Positions 56,061-64,000 of a DNA stretch of 64,000 nt are shown here, piece after piece. The DNA is taken from contig CP081161.1 of NCBI GenBank assembly GCA_025141675.1, positions 1,276,001-1,340,000 on the forward strand, read 5' to 3'. Each line of letters begins with the position of its first letter. Within the stretch, counting starts at the first letter, position 1. The notes under the pieces were generated by a model that saw nothing but the letters and a program-made list of their open reading frames with translations, was not told the DNA's origin and did not search any database. The position numbers were made by a program, and so were the translations under genes. This DNA is from Rhodobacteraceae bacterium S2214. GTDB lineage: Bacteria; Pseudomonadota; Alphaproteobacteria; Rhodobacterales; Rhodobacteraceae.

Positions 56061-56411
56061 ATGGAAAAACATCGCGGCTTCCCTGGCAGATTACCTGGTA
56101 CTGATTTTCAGTTTACCATTCGCCGTGGCACCAAAGACGGTGTCGCGACTGAAATCACGGAACGCACACGGCATCCCGACCGCAAACCAGCGGACCGGCG
56201 GGCTGATGCGGGTTTCATGCAGGCGCTTTGGGAACAGTTTGGCGACGAACCGTTCGTGCGCGGAAATCTGGATGCAGGACGGCTAAGTTGGTTGTTCGGG
56301 CGCGAGGTTATTCCGGCCGAAGATCCGTTTGATCCGCAAAGTTATGAAGCACTGCTTCAAATCGATACCGCACGTGCGCGGATCAGTTTCCCCGAAGTGC
56401 CGGGGCTGTAG
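56061..56411 (+). CDS. Hypothetical protein
   Basis: 116 residues starting MEKHRGFPGRLPGTDFQF (a GTG three bases earlier is the alternative). It is polar, with a basic middle (ITERTRHPDRKPADRRADAG) and no signal or membrane segment. I do not recognise a family. It lies in the same direction between pccB and pccA and ends shortly before a TTTGCAG double box and a terminator. Confidence 0.68.
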   Translation: MEKHRGFPGRLPGTDFQFTIRRGTKDGVATEITERTRHPDRKPADRRADAGFMQALWEQFGDEPFVRGNLDAGRLSWLFGREVIPAEDPFDPQSYEALLQIDTARARISFPEVPGL

Positions 56412-56485
56412 TTATGGCACGTTTCGGCATGAATTCGCGTAGTGACCTGCAATTTCAGCAAGACTTAGCGCATCCGCGTTTCGGT

Positions 56486-56505
56486 TTTGCAGAAACCTTT
56501 GCAGG
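56486..56505 (+). promoter_or_regulatory. Candidate PccR box with 8-4-8 spacing
   Basis: TTTGCAGA (56486-56493), a 4-base spacer AACC and TTTGCAGG (56498-56505) reproduce the direct-repeat layout recalled for PccR (TTTGCAAA-N4-TTTGCAAA) with two mismatches per half. It lies in the gap before the small lipoprotein and pccA. The same bases can also fold as GGTTT-TGCAG-AAACC or AACCT-TTGC-AGGTT. Confidence 0.55.
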
Positions 56506-56591
56506 TTCGCGGGCGGCATGTCACCGATTGGGCACGCATAGTTGGACCCCACGTCTAATAGCCTACTGTCTCGTGCGTGACCCTCACTCCT

Positions 56592-56632
56592 ACCGGTCTG
56601 CCCCTGCAAAGGGTCAGCCGGTTTCTTTTTTT
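56592..56632 (+). terminator. Strong intrinsic terminator with GCAA tetraloop
   Basis: ACCGG/CCGGT, a bulged T, CTG/CAG, one C/T mismatch and CCCT/AGGG close a GCAA loop (56592-56622). A run TTTCTTTTTTT follows directly. It ends the transcript of the small genes after pccB, or a short RNA starting within 56412-56590. Confidence 0.9.
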
Positions 56633-56736
56633 GACGTATGCGCAAAAAAATGCCGGAACCTTTTGGTTGCTCTTGTTGTTACGTCCGATACAGTCACATT
56701 ATTGGCTATTGAAATTTCAGACAAAGGCAAAAAAAC

Positions 56737-56946
56737 ATGCTTAAGAAAACTTGGATCATCGCAGCAGCTGCTTCATTCGCTCTCGCGGGTTGCTTGGAAA
56801 CAGATTTGCAGCGTGGCGCTGTTGGCGCAGCCGCTGGTGCGGTTGCTGCAGATGCGCTTGGCACAGACCAAACAGCGACAGCACTTGCAGGCGCAGCTGC
56901 TGGCCTTCTGTGCGACGACGCAGGCATCTGCCGCGCGTCACGCTAA
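56737..56946 (+). CDS. Small Gly/Ala-rich lipoprotein
   Basis: 69 residues. Lipoprotein signal MLKKTWIIAAAASFALAGC with lipobox LAGC (Cys19). The mature part is an Ala/Gly-rich helix (RGAVGAAAGAVAADALG and ALAGAAAGLLCD) with two more Cys near the end. It resembles small glycine-zipper lipoproteins of unknown role. A different, longer frame (56414-57046) covers this region but has no family features. It sits between two terminators, so it probably has its own promoter around 56640-56730. Confidence 0.8.
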   Translation: MLKKTWIIAAAASFALAGCLETDLQRGAVGAAAGAVAADALGTDQTATALAGAAAGLLCDDAGICRASR

Positions 56947-56984
56947 GACATTTCGCGCCGCTCTGGCGCGTCACACTATCATGA

Positions 56985-57018
56985 ACAGCCGTCAGGGTCC
57001 GTCCTTGGCGGCTGTTTT
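56985..57018 (+). terminator. Terminator-like hairpin 20 bp before pccA
   Basis: ACAGCCG (56985-56991) pairs with CGGCTGT (57009-57015), with an extra CA/TG pair after one mismatch, and TTTT follows (57015-57018). Only 20 bases, including AAAGGA, separate it from the pccA ATG. It may end the lipoprotein transcript, but since no promoter fits behind it, pccA must be read through it. A second hairpin GCGCC-GCTCT-GGCGC lies at 56955-56969. Confidence 0.78.
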
Positions 57019-57038
57019 GCGTTCAAAGGACACCGCAT

Positions 57039-59036
57039 ATGTTTAAGAAAATCCTCATCGCGAACCGTGGCGAAATTGCTTGCCGCGTCATTAAGACCGC
57101 TAAAAAGATGGGTATCCAAACGGTCGCCATCTATTCGGACGCGGATCGCAATGCGTTGCATGTGAAAATGGCGGATGAGGCGGTGCATATCGGACCGGCC
57201 CCTGCGAACCAATCCTACATCGTGATCGACAAGGTCATGGACGCGATCAAGCAAACTGGTGCTGAAGCCGTGCATCCGGGGTACGGGTTCCTTTCCGAGA
57301 ACTCCAAGTTTGCAGAAGCATTAGAGGCCGCTGGCGTTGCCTTTATCGGGCCGCCAAAAGGCGCGATCGAAGCGATGGGCGACAAGATTACGTCCAAGAA
57401 GCTGGCGAAAGAAGCGAACGTATCAACTGTGCCCGGTTTCATGGGCTTGATTGACGACGCGGAACACGCGGTGAAAATCTCCAACGAGGTTGGCTATCCC
57501 GTGATGATTAAGGCCTCTGCCGGTGGCGGTGGTAAGGGTATGCGTATCGCGTGGAATGATGAGGAAGCCCGTGAAGGGTTTCAGTCGTCCAAGAACGAAG
57601 CCGCCAATTCATTCGGCGATGACCGTATTTTCATCGAGAAATTCGTGACACAGCCGCGTCACATCGAAATTCAGGTGCTTTGCGACAAACACGGCAACGG
57701 CGTTTACCTGCATGAACGCGAATGTTCGATCCAGCGTCGGAACCAGAAAGTCATTGAAGAGGCACCAAGCCCGTTCCTTGATGAAGAAACCCGTGCGGCG
57801 ATGGGCAAGCAATCTGTCGCGTTGGCGCAGGCCGTTGATTATTCCTCTGCTGGTACTGTGGAATTCATCGTTGATGGTGACCGTAACTTCTATTTCCTTG
57901 AAATGAATACACGTTTGCAGGTGGAACACCCTGTCACCGAACTGATCACAGGCGTTGATCTGGTCGAACAGATGATCCGTGTCGCTTACGGTGAAACGCT
58001 GCCGATGAAGCAGGAAGATCTGAAAATTAACGGCTGGGCGATGGAAAGCCGCCTGTATGCGGAAGACCCGTATCGTGGGTTCCTGCCGTCGATTGGCCGT
58101 TTGACCCGTTATCGTCCGCCTGCCGAAGAGGCCACGCCGACGCGCGCCGTGCGCAACGACACTGGCGTTTTTGAGGGCGGCGAAATCAGCATGTATTACG
58201 ATCCAATGATCGCGAAACTGTGCACTTGGGCGCCGAACCGCGCGGATGCGATTGAGGAAATGCGCCTTGCGCTGGATGCGTTCGAGGTTGAGGGCATCGG
58301 GCACAACTTGCCGTTCCTTGCCGCCGTGTACGACCATCCGAAATTTACGTCCGGCAACATGACCACCGCGTTCATCGAGGAAGAATACCCCGAAGGGTTC
58401 GAAGGTGTGACGCTGCCGGATGAGGACATCAGCCGTATCGCCGCTGCCGCCGCTGCCATGCACCGTGTCGCTGAAATCCGGCGGTCACGTATTTCGGGCC
58501 GGATGGATAACCACGAACGTGTGGTTGGCGGTGACTGGGTTGTTCGCTTGCAAGATCAATCGCTTGAAGCGACTGTCGCTGCTGACAAAGATGGTGCGAC
58601 CATCGGCATTGGCGACGATGTGTTCCGCGTGGAAAGCGACTGGACACCGGGCCAGCCGCTGGCCAAGCTGATGGTCGACGGAAAGCCGTTGGTATTGAAA
58701 ATCAGCAAATTGCCGGGTGGTTTCCGCATTCGGTATCGCGGCGCAGATATGCCAGTGAACGTCTACACACCGCGTCAGGCCGAACTGGCGGCGTTGATGC
58801 CGGAAAAGGTTGCGGCGGATACATCCAAATTGTTGCTGTGCCCAATGCCGGGTCTGATCGTCACTGTGAACGTCGAAGTTGGTGACGAAATCCAAGAAGG
58901 TCAGGCGCTGTGCACCGTGGAAGCCATGAAAATGGAAAACATCCTGCGGGCCGAAAAGAAATGCGTCGTGTCCAAGATCAATGCGGCGGCGGGTGACAAC
59001 CTTGCCGTTGATGACGTGATCATGGAGTTTGAGTGA
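57039..59036 (+). CDS. pccA: Propionyl-CoA carboxylase alpha subunit (biotin carboxylase/BCCP)
   Basis: 665 residues: biotin carboxylase domain (FKKILIANRGEIACRVIKTA at the start, ATP-grasp loop KASAGGGGKGMRI, HPGYGFLSEN, RLQVEHPVTE), a PccA-type middle BT region, and a C-terminal biotinyl domain with AMKMEN, whose Lys carries biotin. With PccB it makes methylmalonyl-CoA from propionyl-CoA. It starts 20 bp behind a terminator-like hairpin. A GGGGGC-AAT-GCCCCC hairpin follows the stop. Confidence 0.97.
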   Translation: MFKKILIANRGEIACRVIKTAKKMGIQTVAIYSDADRNALHVKMADEAVHIGPAPANQSYIVIDKVMDAIKQTGAEAVHPGYGFLSENSKFAEALEAAGVAFIGPPKGAIEAMGDKITSKKLAKEANVSTVPGFMGLIDDAEHAVKISNEVGYPVMIKASAGGGGKGMRIAWNDEEAREGFQSSKNEAANSFGDDRIFIEKFVTQPRHIEIQVLCDKHGNGVYLHERECSIQRRNQKVIEEAPSPFLDEETRAAMGKQSVALAQAVDYSSAGTVEFIVDGDRNFYFLEMNTRLQVEHPVTELITGVDLVEQMIRVAYGETLPMKQEDLKINGWAMESRLYAEDPYRGFLPSIGRLTRYRPPAEEATPTRAVRNDTGVFEGGEISMYYDPMIAKLCTWAPNRADAIEEMRLALDAFEVEGIGHNLPFLAAVYDHPKFTSGNMTTAFIEEEYPEGFEGVTLPDEDISRIAAAAAAMHRVAEIRRSRISGRMDNHERVVGGDWVVRLQDQSLEATVAADKDGATIGIGDDVFRVESDWTPGQPLAKLMVDGKPLVLKISKLPGGFRIRYRGADMPVNVYTPRQAELAALMPEKVAADTSKLLLCPMPGLIVTVNVEVGDEIQEGQALCTVEAMKMENILRAEKKCVVSKINAAAGDNLAVDDVIMEFE

Positions 59037-59049
59037 TCCGCGTCACCAC

Positions 59050-59511
59050 CTATAGCGGGGGCAATGCCCCCGTGCGCCGGTCGCTGATTTCCTGCTGGCG
59101 TAACGGCATCTTGTCGATGGAGCGTGACAATTCACGCACGTCCCAAGGGGCCGGTTTGCGCAATTCGACTTGGCCCGCTTTGTCCATCAACACCATCATG
59201 AACGCACGTGGCCGCAGTTTGCGCCGCAAATCGCTTAGCGTGCTGGTGTCGGTGTCGGCAATGACGATCACGTCACGTTCGACCAGTTCGTCCATCCGCG
59301 CGGTGATCAATTCCATTTGTTCGCGGAACAACGGGTCGTTTTCGCCTTGGCCAAACACAACAAGTGCGCGCAATTGCCACTGCAGATCGTCGAGATCAAC
59401 CTCTTCCGGCGCGAACACTTTTGCGGGGTCTGCCTGCCACGCTTCAAACGTATCAGCGCTGGCGGCAAAAGGGGCCGCGATCAGCGCTGCAATCATCAAA
59501 ATTCTCTTCAT
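59050..59511 (-). CDS. DUF4174-type secreted protein
   Basis: About 153 residues with a Sec signal (MKRILMIAALIAAPFAASA). The body has a thioredoxin-like flavour without active-site cysteines: LRALVVFGQGENDPLFREQM, RDVIVIADTDTSTLSDLRRK and RPRAFMMVLMDKAGQVELRK. This matches DUF4174 proteins as I remember them; function unknown. The frame extends upstream to 59724 inside the mutase gene; ATG 59511 is supported by the signal peptide. It faces away from the mutase gene and converges on pccA. Confidence 0.82.
   Translation of the reverse strand: MKRILMIAALIAAPFAASADTFEAWQADPAKVFAPEEVDLDDLQWQLRALVVFGQGENDPLFREQMELITARMDELVERDVIVIADTDTSTLSDLRRKLRPRAFMMVLMDKAGQVELRKPAPWDVRELSRSIDKMPLRQQEISDRRTGALPPL
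59057..59071 (+). terminator. Hairpin after pccA
   Basis: GGGGGC-AAT-GCCCCC forms a 6-bp GC stem 20 bases past the pccA stop. It resembles the last hairpin of the repeat after the SLC13 gene. No T-run follows, and it lies within the 3' end of the opposing DUF4174 gene. Confidence 0.5.
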
Positions 59512-59585
59512 ACCACAAGATATAGGTGCATTTGTGCGGATTGCTAACCCTGCATCCAACTTATCGCCCAACACCGGAGCCTGAC

Positions 59586-61712
59586 ATGACAGATAAAGCC
59601 AAATGGTCCGAAATCGCCGCGAAAGAACTGCGCGGCAAACCACTGGACGACCTGACGTGGAACACGTTGGAAGGCATTCCTGTGCAGCCGCTTTATACGG
59701 CTGATGATACCGCCGATCTGCCACATATGGGCGGGATTCCGGGGCAGGCGCCCTATACGCGTGGCGTGAAGGCCACGATGTATGCGGGCCGGCCTTGGAC
59801 GATCCGGCAGTACGCGGGTTTTTCGACAGCCGAAGAATCCAACGCGTTCTACCGCAAGGCGTTGGAGGCTGGTCAGCAAGGTGTGTCGGTGGCGTTCGAT
59901 CTGGCGACGCACCGTGGTTATGACAGTGACCACGAACGGGTTGAGGGTGACGTTGGTAAGGCTGGCGTGGCGATTGATAGCGTCGAGGATATGAAGATCC
60001 TGTTTGATGGTATCCCGCTGGATAAAGTCAGCGTTTCCATGACGATGAACGGTGCTGTTATTCCCATTCTGGCGAATTTCATCGTGACCGGCGAAGAACA
60101 AGGGCACGATAAATCCCTACTCGCGGGCACCATTCAGAACGACATTCTGAAGGAATTCATGGTCCGCAATACCTACGTCTATCCGCCTGAAGCATCGATG
60201 CGGATCATCGCGGATATTATTGAATATACGGCCAACGAGATGCCGAAGTTTAACTCGATCTCTATCTCTGGCTACCACATGCAAGAGGCGGGCGCGAACC
60301 TTGTGCAGGAACTCGCGTTCACGATCGCTGATGGGCGTGAATACGTCCGCACGGCGATTGCGGCGGGGATGGACGTGGACAAATTTGCGCCGCGTCTGTC
60401 GTTCTTCTTTGCTATCGGCATGAACTTTTTCATGGAAGCCGCGAAACTGCGGGCGGCGCGTTTGCTCTGGTCCCGCGTCATGGCTGAATTCGAGCCAAAG
60501 AACGAAAAGTCATCCATGCTGCGCACCCATTGCCAAACCTCGGGCGTATCGTTGCAGGAACAAGACCCTTACAATAACGTCATCCGCACAGCCTACGAGG
60601 CGATGTCTGCAGTATTGGGCGGCACGCAATCGTTGCACACGAACGCGTTGGACGAAGCCATTGCTTTGCCGACCGATTTTTCAAGCCGGATCGCGCGGAA
60701 CACGCAGTTGATTTTGCAAGAAGAAACCGGCGTGACCAATGTCGTCGATCCTTTGGCGGGGTCCTACTATGTCGAAAACCTGACGCACGAATTGGCTGAA
60801 CAGGCATGGGCGCTGATCGAAGAAGTCGAAGAAATGGGCGGCATGACGAAAGCCGTCGCATCGGGCATGCCGAAGCTACGGATCGAAGAAACCGCTGCCA
60901 AACGCCAAGCGATGATCGACCGTGGCACCGAAGTGATCGTCGGGGTGAACAAATACCGCAAAGACAACGAAGACCCGATTGATATCCGCGATATCGACAA
61001 TGCCGCCGTACGCGATGCGCAAATCGCGCGAATCGAACGGACGAAGGCCGGGCGTGATCAGGTGGCATGTGATGCTGCATTAGCCGAACTGAGCCGTCGT
61101 GCGGAAGAAGGCGGCAATCTGTTGGAGGCAGCGGTCGCGGCATCCCGCGCACGCGCAACTGTTGGAGAAATCTCAATGGCGATGGAAAAAGTATTCGGGC
61201 GTCACCGCGCCGAAGTGAAGACATTGGCAGGCGTTTATGGTGCGGCCTACGAAGGTGACGCAGGTTTTGCCGCGATTCAGAAATCAGTTGATGATTTTGC
61301 GGAAGAAGAAGGTCGTCGCCCGCGTATGCTGGTCGTGAAAATGGGCCAAGACGGGCATGATCGAGGTGCGAAGGTCATCGCGACTGCCTTTGCCGACATT
61401 GGTTTTGACGTGGACGTCGGCCCATTGTTCCAGACGCCTGCGGAAGCCGCCCAAGACGCTATCGACAACGACGTGCATGTGATCGGCATCAGTTCGCAGG
61501 CGGCAGGGCACAAAACGCTGGCCCCGAAATTGGTTGAGGCGCTGAAAGAAGCCGGTGCCGAGGATATCATCGTGATTTGCGGTGGCGTGATTCCGCAGCA
61601 AGACTATCAATTCTTGTACGACAGCGGCGTTAAAGCGATCTTCGGTCCGGGCACGAACATCCCGAAAGCCGCCGAAGATATTCTTGGCATTATCCGCGAA
61701 ACACGGGGCTAA
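59586..61712 (+). CDS. mcm: Methylmalonyl-CoA mutase
   Basis: Single-chain B12-dependent mutase of 708 residues converting methylmalonyl-CoA to succinyl-CoA. It starts [17 protein letters not shown] with GGAG upstream; the frame from 59526 overlaps the divergent promoter. The N-terminal barrel has [20 protein letters not shown] and [18 protein letters not shown]; the C-terminal cobalamin domain has [18 protein letters not shown], the DxHxxG motif that ligates cobalt. With pccBA it closes the propionate route into the TCA cycle. Confidence 0.97.
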   Translation: MTDKAKWSEIAAKELRGKPLDDLTWNTLEGIPVQPLYTADDTADLPHMGGIPGQAPYTRGVKATMYAGRPWTIRQYAGFSTAEESNAFYRKALEAGQQGVSVAFDLATHRGYDSDHERVEGDVGKAGVAIDSVEDMKILFDGIPLDKVSVSMTMNGAVIPILANFIVTGEEQGHDKSLLAGTIQNDILKEFMVRNTYVYPPEASMRIIADIIEYTANEMPKFNSISISGYHMQEAGANLVQELAFTIADGREYVRTAIAAGMDVDKFAPRLSFFFAIGMNFFMEAAKLRAARLLWSRVMAEFEPKNEKSSMLRTHCQTSGVSLQEQDPYNNVIRTAYEAMSAVLGGTQSLHTNALDEAIALPTDFSSRIARNTQLILQEETGVTNVVDPLAGSYYVENLTHELAEQAWALIEEVEEMGGMTKAVASGMPKLRIEETAAKRQAMIDRGTEVIVGVNKYRKDNEDPIDIRDIDNAAVRDAQIARIERTKAGRDQVACDAALAELSRRAEEGGNLLEAAVAASRARATVGEISMAMEKVFGRHRAEVKTLAGVYGAAYEGDAGFAAIQKSVDDFAEEEGRRPRMLVVKMGQDGHDRGAKVIATAFADIGFDVDVGPLFQTPAEAAQDAIDNDVHVIGISSQAAGHKTLAPKLVEALKEAGAEDIIVICGGVIPQQDYQFLYDSGVKAIFGPGTNIPKAAEDILGIIRETRG

Positions 61713-62309
61713 ATGACATACCAGCTTGATCATATCGCGATTGGCTGCACTGACCTTGCACAGGGCGTCGCGTGGGCCGAAGAACGGCTAGGCGTTAAGA
61801 TGCAAGCGGGCGGACAGCACGCGCATTTCGGGACGCACAACCGGCTGCTGGGATTGGCCGACGGGCTGTACCTTGAGGTGATTGCGAAGAACCCAGACGC
61901 GCCTGTTGATCGCCCGACTTGGTTCGATTTGGACAATTTCACCGGACCGCCGCGCCTTGCGAATTGGATTTGTCGCAGCGATGACGTTGAAAATGCACAA
62001 GCGATCACAGGACCGCCTGTGTCGCTGACGCGGGATGATTTGCACTGGCAACTGACGGTTCCGGATGATGGTTCGCTGCCGATGCAAGGCGGGTATCCGT
62101 CGCTGTTGAAATGGGGGGCAGGGATTACGCCGCCGTCCGGATCATTGCCTGCCAGCGGTGTACGCCTGACCAAATGGGAGGTGTGGCACCCGCAAGCCGA
62201 TTGGCTGCGCGAGGTGATCACCCTTGATACCGACGTTGTTTGTTTCCAGTCTGGTCCGGTCGGTTTCAAAGCTACCTTCGAGACGCCCAACGGGACCGTT
62301 GTGCTGTGA
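61713..62309 (+). CDS. VOC-superfamily (glyoxalase-like) protein
   Basis: 198 residues beginning immediately after the mutase stop. The N-terminal YQLDHIAIGCTDLAQGVAWA is a typical vicinal-oxygen-chelate module, followed by GTHNRLLGLADGLYLEVIA. It resembles the Glyoxalase_3 domain family rather than methylmalonyl-CoA epimerase, which is usually shorter and has a different signature. An epimerase role is tempting given the neighbour but is not supported by motifs. It overlaps the next gene by 4 bp. Confidence 0.82.
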   Translation: MTYQLDHIAIGCTDLAQGVAWAEERLGVKMQAGGQHAHFGTHNRLLGLADGLYLEVIAKNPDAPVDRPTWFDLDNFTGPPRLANWICRSDDVENAQAITGPPVSLTRDDLHWQLTVPDDGSLPMQGGYPSLLKWGAGITPPSGSLPASGVRLTKWEVWHPQADWLREVITLDTDVVCFQSGPVGFKATFETPNGTVVL

Positions 62310-62782
62310 TCATTCGCCCCGCTACCCGCGCTGATGCGCCCAAGGTGGCGGAGATCATGAACCAGATCATTACCGATACGACTGCGACCTTTACGACCGT
62401 GACAAAGACCGTAGATCAGGTCGCGACAGAAATTTCGCCGCCGCAACCCTGTCTGGTTGTTGATTTTGACGGTGAGGTTGCGGGCTACGCGCGTTATTTC
62501 AGTTTCCGCACTGGCCCCGGCTATGCGCATGTCGCCGAATATTCGATTGCTTTATCAGAAGCGGCGCAAGGGCACGGTACGGGGCGGGCATTGCTGAATG
62601 GACTATGTGATCTGGCGCGTTCTAATACGATAAAGCAGATCATCGGTGCCGTAAGCAGCGACAATGATGCCGCAATCAAGTTTCATCTTTCCAACGGGTT
62701 TGCGCAGGTCGGGCGACTGCCTGACGCGGGGCAAAAGTGGGGCAAATCGCTTGATCTCATTTTTATGCAAAAACGGCTCTGA
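62306..62782 (+). CDS. GNAT-family N-acetyltransferase
   Basis: 158 residues from a GTG at 62306 that overlaps the previous stop; the longer frame from 62240 runs inside the VOC gene. It starts IIRPATRADAPKVAEIMNQI and has the acetyl-CoA motif SEAAQGHGTGRALLNGL, then SSDNDAAIKFHLSNGFAQVG. It resembles phosphinothricin-type acetyltransferases. The substrate is unknown. Confidence 0.87.
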   Translation: MIIRPATRADAPKVAEIMNQIITDTTATFTTVTKTVDQVATEISPPQPCLVVDFDGEVAGYARYFSFRTGPGYAHVAEYSIALSEAAQGHGTGRALLNGLCDLARSNTIKQIIGAVSSDNDAAIKFHLSNGFAQVGRLPDAGQKWGKSLDLIFMQKRL

Positions 62783-62813
62783 CATCCGGGGCACAAACCG
62801 CTAAACTTGGGTC

Positions 62814-63518
62814 ATGTCGATTTGGTCCCGCATTGCTGACGCGCTTTCTGCCCTTACCTCTGGTGAAGGGTTGTCTGCTGTGTTTGATCGGTTGCGGACG
62901 TCGCCGGACAAATCGGTGGCGTTTACCATCGCCGTCATCGCTTTGGGCGCAAAAATGGCCAAAGCGGACGGCCACGTGACCCGTGATGAGGTCACGGCCT
63001 TTCGCGAAGTGTTCCACATCGCGCCCGAAGATGAACACAAAGCTGCCCGCGTTTTCAACCTCGCGCGGCAGGATGTGACCGGTTTCGACGACTACGCACG
63101 GCGAATCAAAGCGATGTACGCGCAGGACGACGCGCCGTTGTGTGATTTGATGGAAGGGTTGTTCCACATTGCGTTGGCGGACGGTGAATACCATCCGAAC
63201 GAAAACATCTTCCTTGAAGAAGTCGCTGGTATTTTCGGGTTCAGCCACCAAAGATTTACACGCATTCGGTCGCAATTCGTACCTGATGCTGATCGCGATC
63301 CTTATGACGTCTTGGGGGTGCCTACAGGCGCAGACATGGCAGCCGTGCGCAAGGCGTGGCGCCGATTGGTGCGCGAAAGCCACCCAGACCAGCTGCGCGC
63401 ACGCGGGGTGCCGGAAGAGGCCGTGAAACTAGCTGAGGCACGCCTGATTGCCGTGAATAAAGCATGGGAACAGATCAACGCGGCGCGATCCAATCATGAC
63501 GATTTCACACCCGCATGA
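62814..63518 (+). CDS. TerB-DnaJ domain protein (DjlA-like)
   Basis: 234 residues. A TerB-like helical domain spans about 30-150 (AVIALGAKMAKADGHVTRDE, FHIALADGEYHPNENIFLEE). A C-terminal J-domain spans about 165-230 (DPYDVLGVPTGADMAAVRKA, then HPD in RESHPDQLRARG). Unlike E. coli DjlA there is no transmembrane anchor, so it should be a soluble DnaK co-chaperone. It overlaps the next gene by 4 bp. Confidence 0.9.
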   Translation: MSIWSRIADALSALTSGEGLSAVFDRLRTSPDKSVAFTIAVIALGAKMAKADGHVTRDEVTAFREVFHIAPEDEHKAARVFNLARQDVTGFDDYARRIKAMYAQDDAPLCDLMEGLFHIALADGEYHPNENIFLEEVAGIFGFSHQRFTRIRSQFVPDADRDPYDVLGVPTGADMAAVRKAWRRLVRESHPDQLRARGVPEEAVKLAEARLIAVNKAWEQINAARSNHDDFTPA

Positions 63519-64000
63519 CGAAGCAACTGCGCATCGCCACCTATAACGTGGAATGGTTCAACACCTTGTTCGATGATGCGGGTGCTTTGCATAATTCCGA
63601 CGAATGGTCGGGGCGGTGGGATGTGACGCGCGCCCAACAAACAGCGGCGCTGGGGCTGGTTTTTCAGGCGATGGATGCAGACGGCATCATGATCATCGAA
63701 GCGCCCGACAGTAGCCGTAACCGCGACGGTGTCACCGCGCTGGAAACATTTGCTGCGCATTTTGGGTTGCGGGCACGCAAAGCGGTCATCGGGTTTACGA
63801 ATGATACGCAGCAGGAAATTGCGTTTCTCTACGATCCTGATGTGATTACGGCGGTGCATGATCCGATCGGCGATCTGGACGTCGAAAGTCCTGCGCCGCG
63901 TTTTGATGCCGAATTGCGTGTCGACCTTGATTCTGACGCGGCGCTTGATGTGGTCAGGTGGTCAAAACCGCCGTTGGAAATTGCAGCGAAGGTCGAAGAA
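63515..64000 (+). CDS. Endonuclease/exonuclease/phosphatase family protein (partial)
   Basis: The first 162 residues of a gene running off the right edge. The N-terminus LRIATYNVEWFNTLFDD has the Asn of the EEP fold, and the metal-binding Glu region appears as IMIIEAPDSSRNRDG. QQEIAFLYDPDVI is also typical. Substrate (DNA, RNA or phospholipid) cannot be told. The ATG overlaps the previous stop. Confidence 0.85.
   Translation, partial: MTKQLRIATYNVEWFNTLFDDAGALHNSDEWSGRWDVTRAQQTAALGLVFQAMDADGIMIIEAPDSSRNRDGVTALETFAAHFGLRARKAVIGFTNDTQQEIAFLYDPDVITAVHDPIGDLDVESPAPRFDAELRVDLDSDAALDVVRWSKPPLEIAAKVEE

Noticed and set aside
56414..57046. A 210-codon plus-strand frame over the lipoprotein and up to pccA
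   Set aside because: It crosses two terminators and overlaps a small lipoprotein with a clear lipobox in another frame; its translation has no recognisable domain.
61713..62309. Methylmalonyl-CoA epimerase next to the mutase
   Set aside because: The protein has a VOC module but the length and motifs fit the Glyoxalase_3 group, not the epimerase; position alone is not enough.
1..64000. Mobile elements, CRISPR arrays, tRNA or rRNA genes
   Set aside because: I saw no transposase, integrase, regularly spaced repeat array, tRNA-like cloverleaf or rRNA-like stretch in either strand.

Overview
The window looks like a contiguous piece of the chromosome of a marine alphaproteobacterium of the Roseobacter group (Rhodobacterales). 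The support is the gene content: a NasT/NasS-controlled assimilatory nitrate operon, a PccR-type regulator beside the propionyl-CoA carboxylase and methylmalonyl-CoA mutase genes, a betICBA operon, a TRAP transporter cluster and a fused nitrate ABC ATPase. The DNA is moderately GC-rich and tightly packed, with many ATGA/TAATG start-stop overlaps. The genus is not determined; a Loktanella/Yoonia-like organism is a guess. I see no rRNA, tRNA, CRISPR array, insertion sequence, phage gene or plasmid origin.

Layout. 1-9.6 kb (minus strand): nasT-nasS, then a leader with two ANTAR-type hairpins and an intrinsic terminator, then nrtA-nrtB-nrtCD-nirB-nirD-nasA (nasA runs off the left edge). 9.8-13.4 kb: an SDR gene convergent with an orphan NRPS-like adenylation/carrier/reductase protein. 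13.5-16.4 kb: copA-cueR with a clear CueR-type promoter. 16.6-24 kb: a sugar-acid catabolic cluster (Gfo/Idh/MocA dehydrogenase, mannonate dehydratase-like enolase, FadR-type regulator, TRAP transporter, AGE-family isomerase). 24-28 kb: a probable phosphorelay (LuxR-type response regulator, small periplasmic cysteine-free oxidoreductase-fold protein, hybrid kinase with its own Hpt domain). 28-32.3 kb: an idonate/gluconate cluster (idnD, idnO, gntK, a beta-hydroxyacid dehydrogenase, a LacI-family regulator) with a GntR-like operator in the divergent promoter.

32.3-45.5 kb is mostly housekeeping: a BI-1/YccA protein, a quinone oxidoreductase, an XRE regulator, hisN, 8-oxoguanine and guanine deaminases, a CAP-domain lipoprotein, mgtE, 5-formyl-THF cyclo-ligase, ymdB-like phosphodiesterase, an SLC13 transporter, yebC and a DMT exporter. 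45.6-50.9 kb is betI-betC-betB-betA, making glycine betaine from choline-O-sulfate and choline. 50.9-61.7 kb is the propionyl-CoA to succinyl-CoA module: pccR, a Bcr/CflA exporter, pccB, several small uncharacterised genes, pccA, a DUF4174 protein and methylmalonyl-CoA mutase. The end holds a VOC protein, a GNAT acetyltransferase, a TerB-DnaJ protein and the start of an endonuclease/exonuclease/phosphatase-family gene.

The strongest non-coding signals are the ANTAR leader of the nitrate operon, the CueR promoter, the GntR-like operator, TTTGCAA boxes around the pcc genes, and terminator or hairpin structures in the leaders of pccA and hisN. All functional calls rest on motif recognition by eye; no database search was run.
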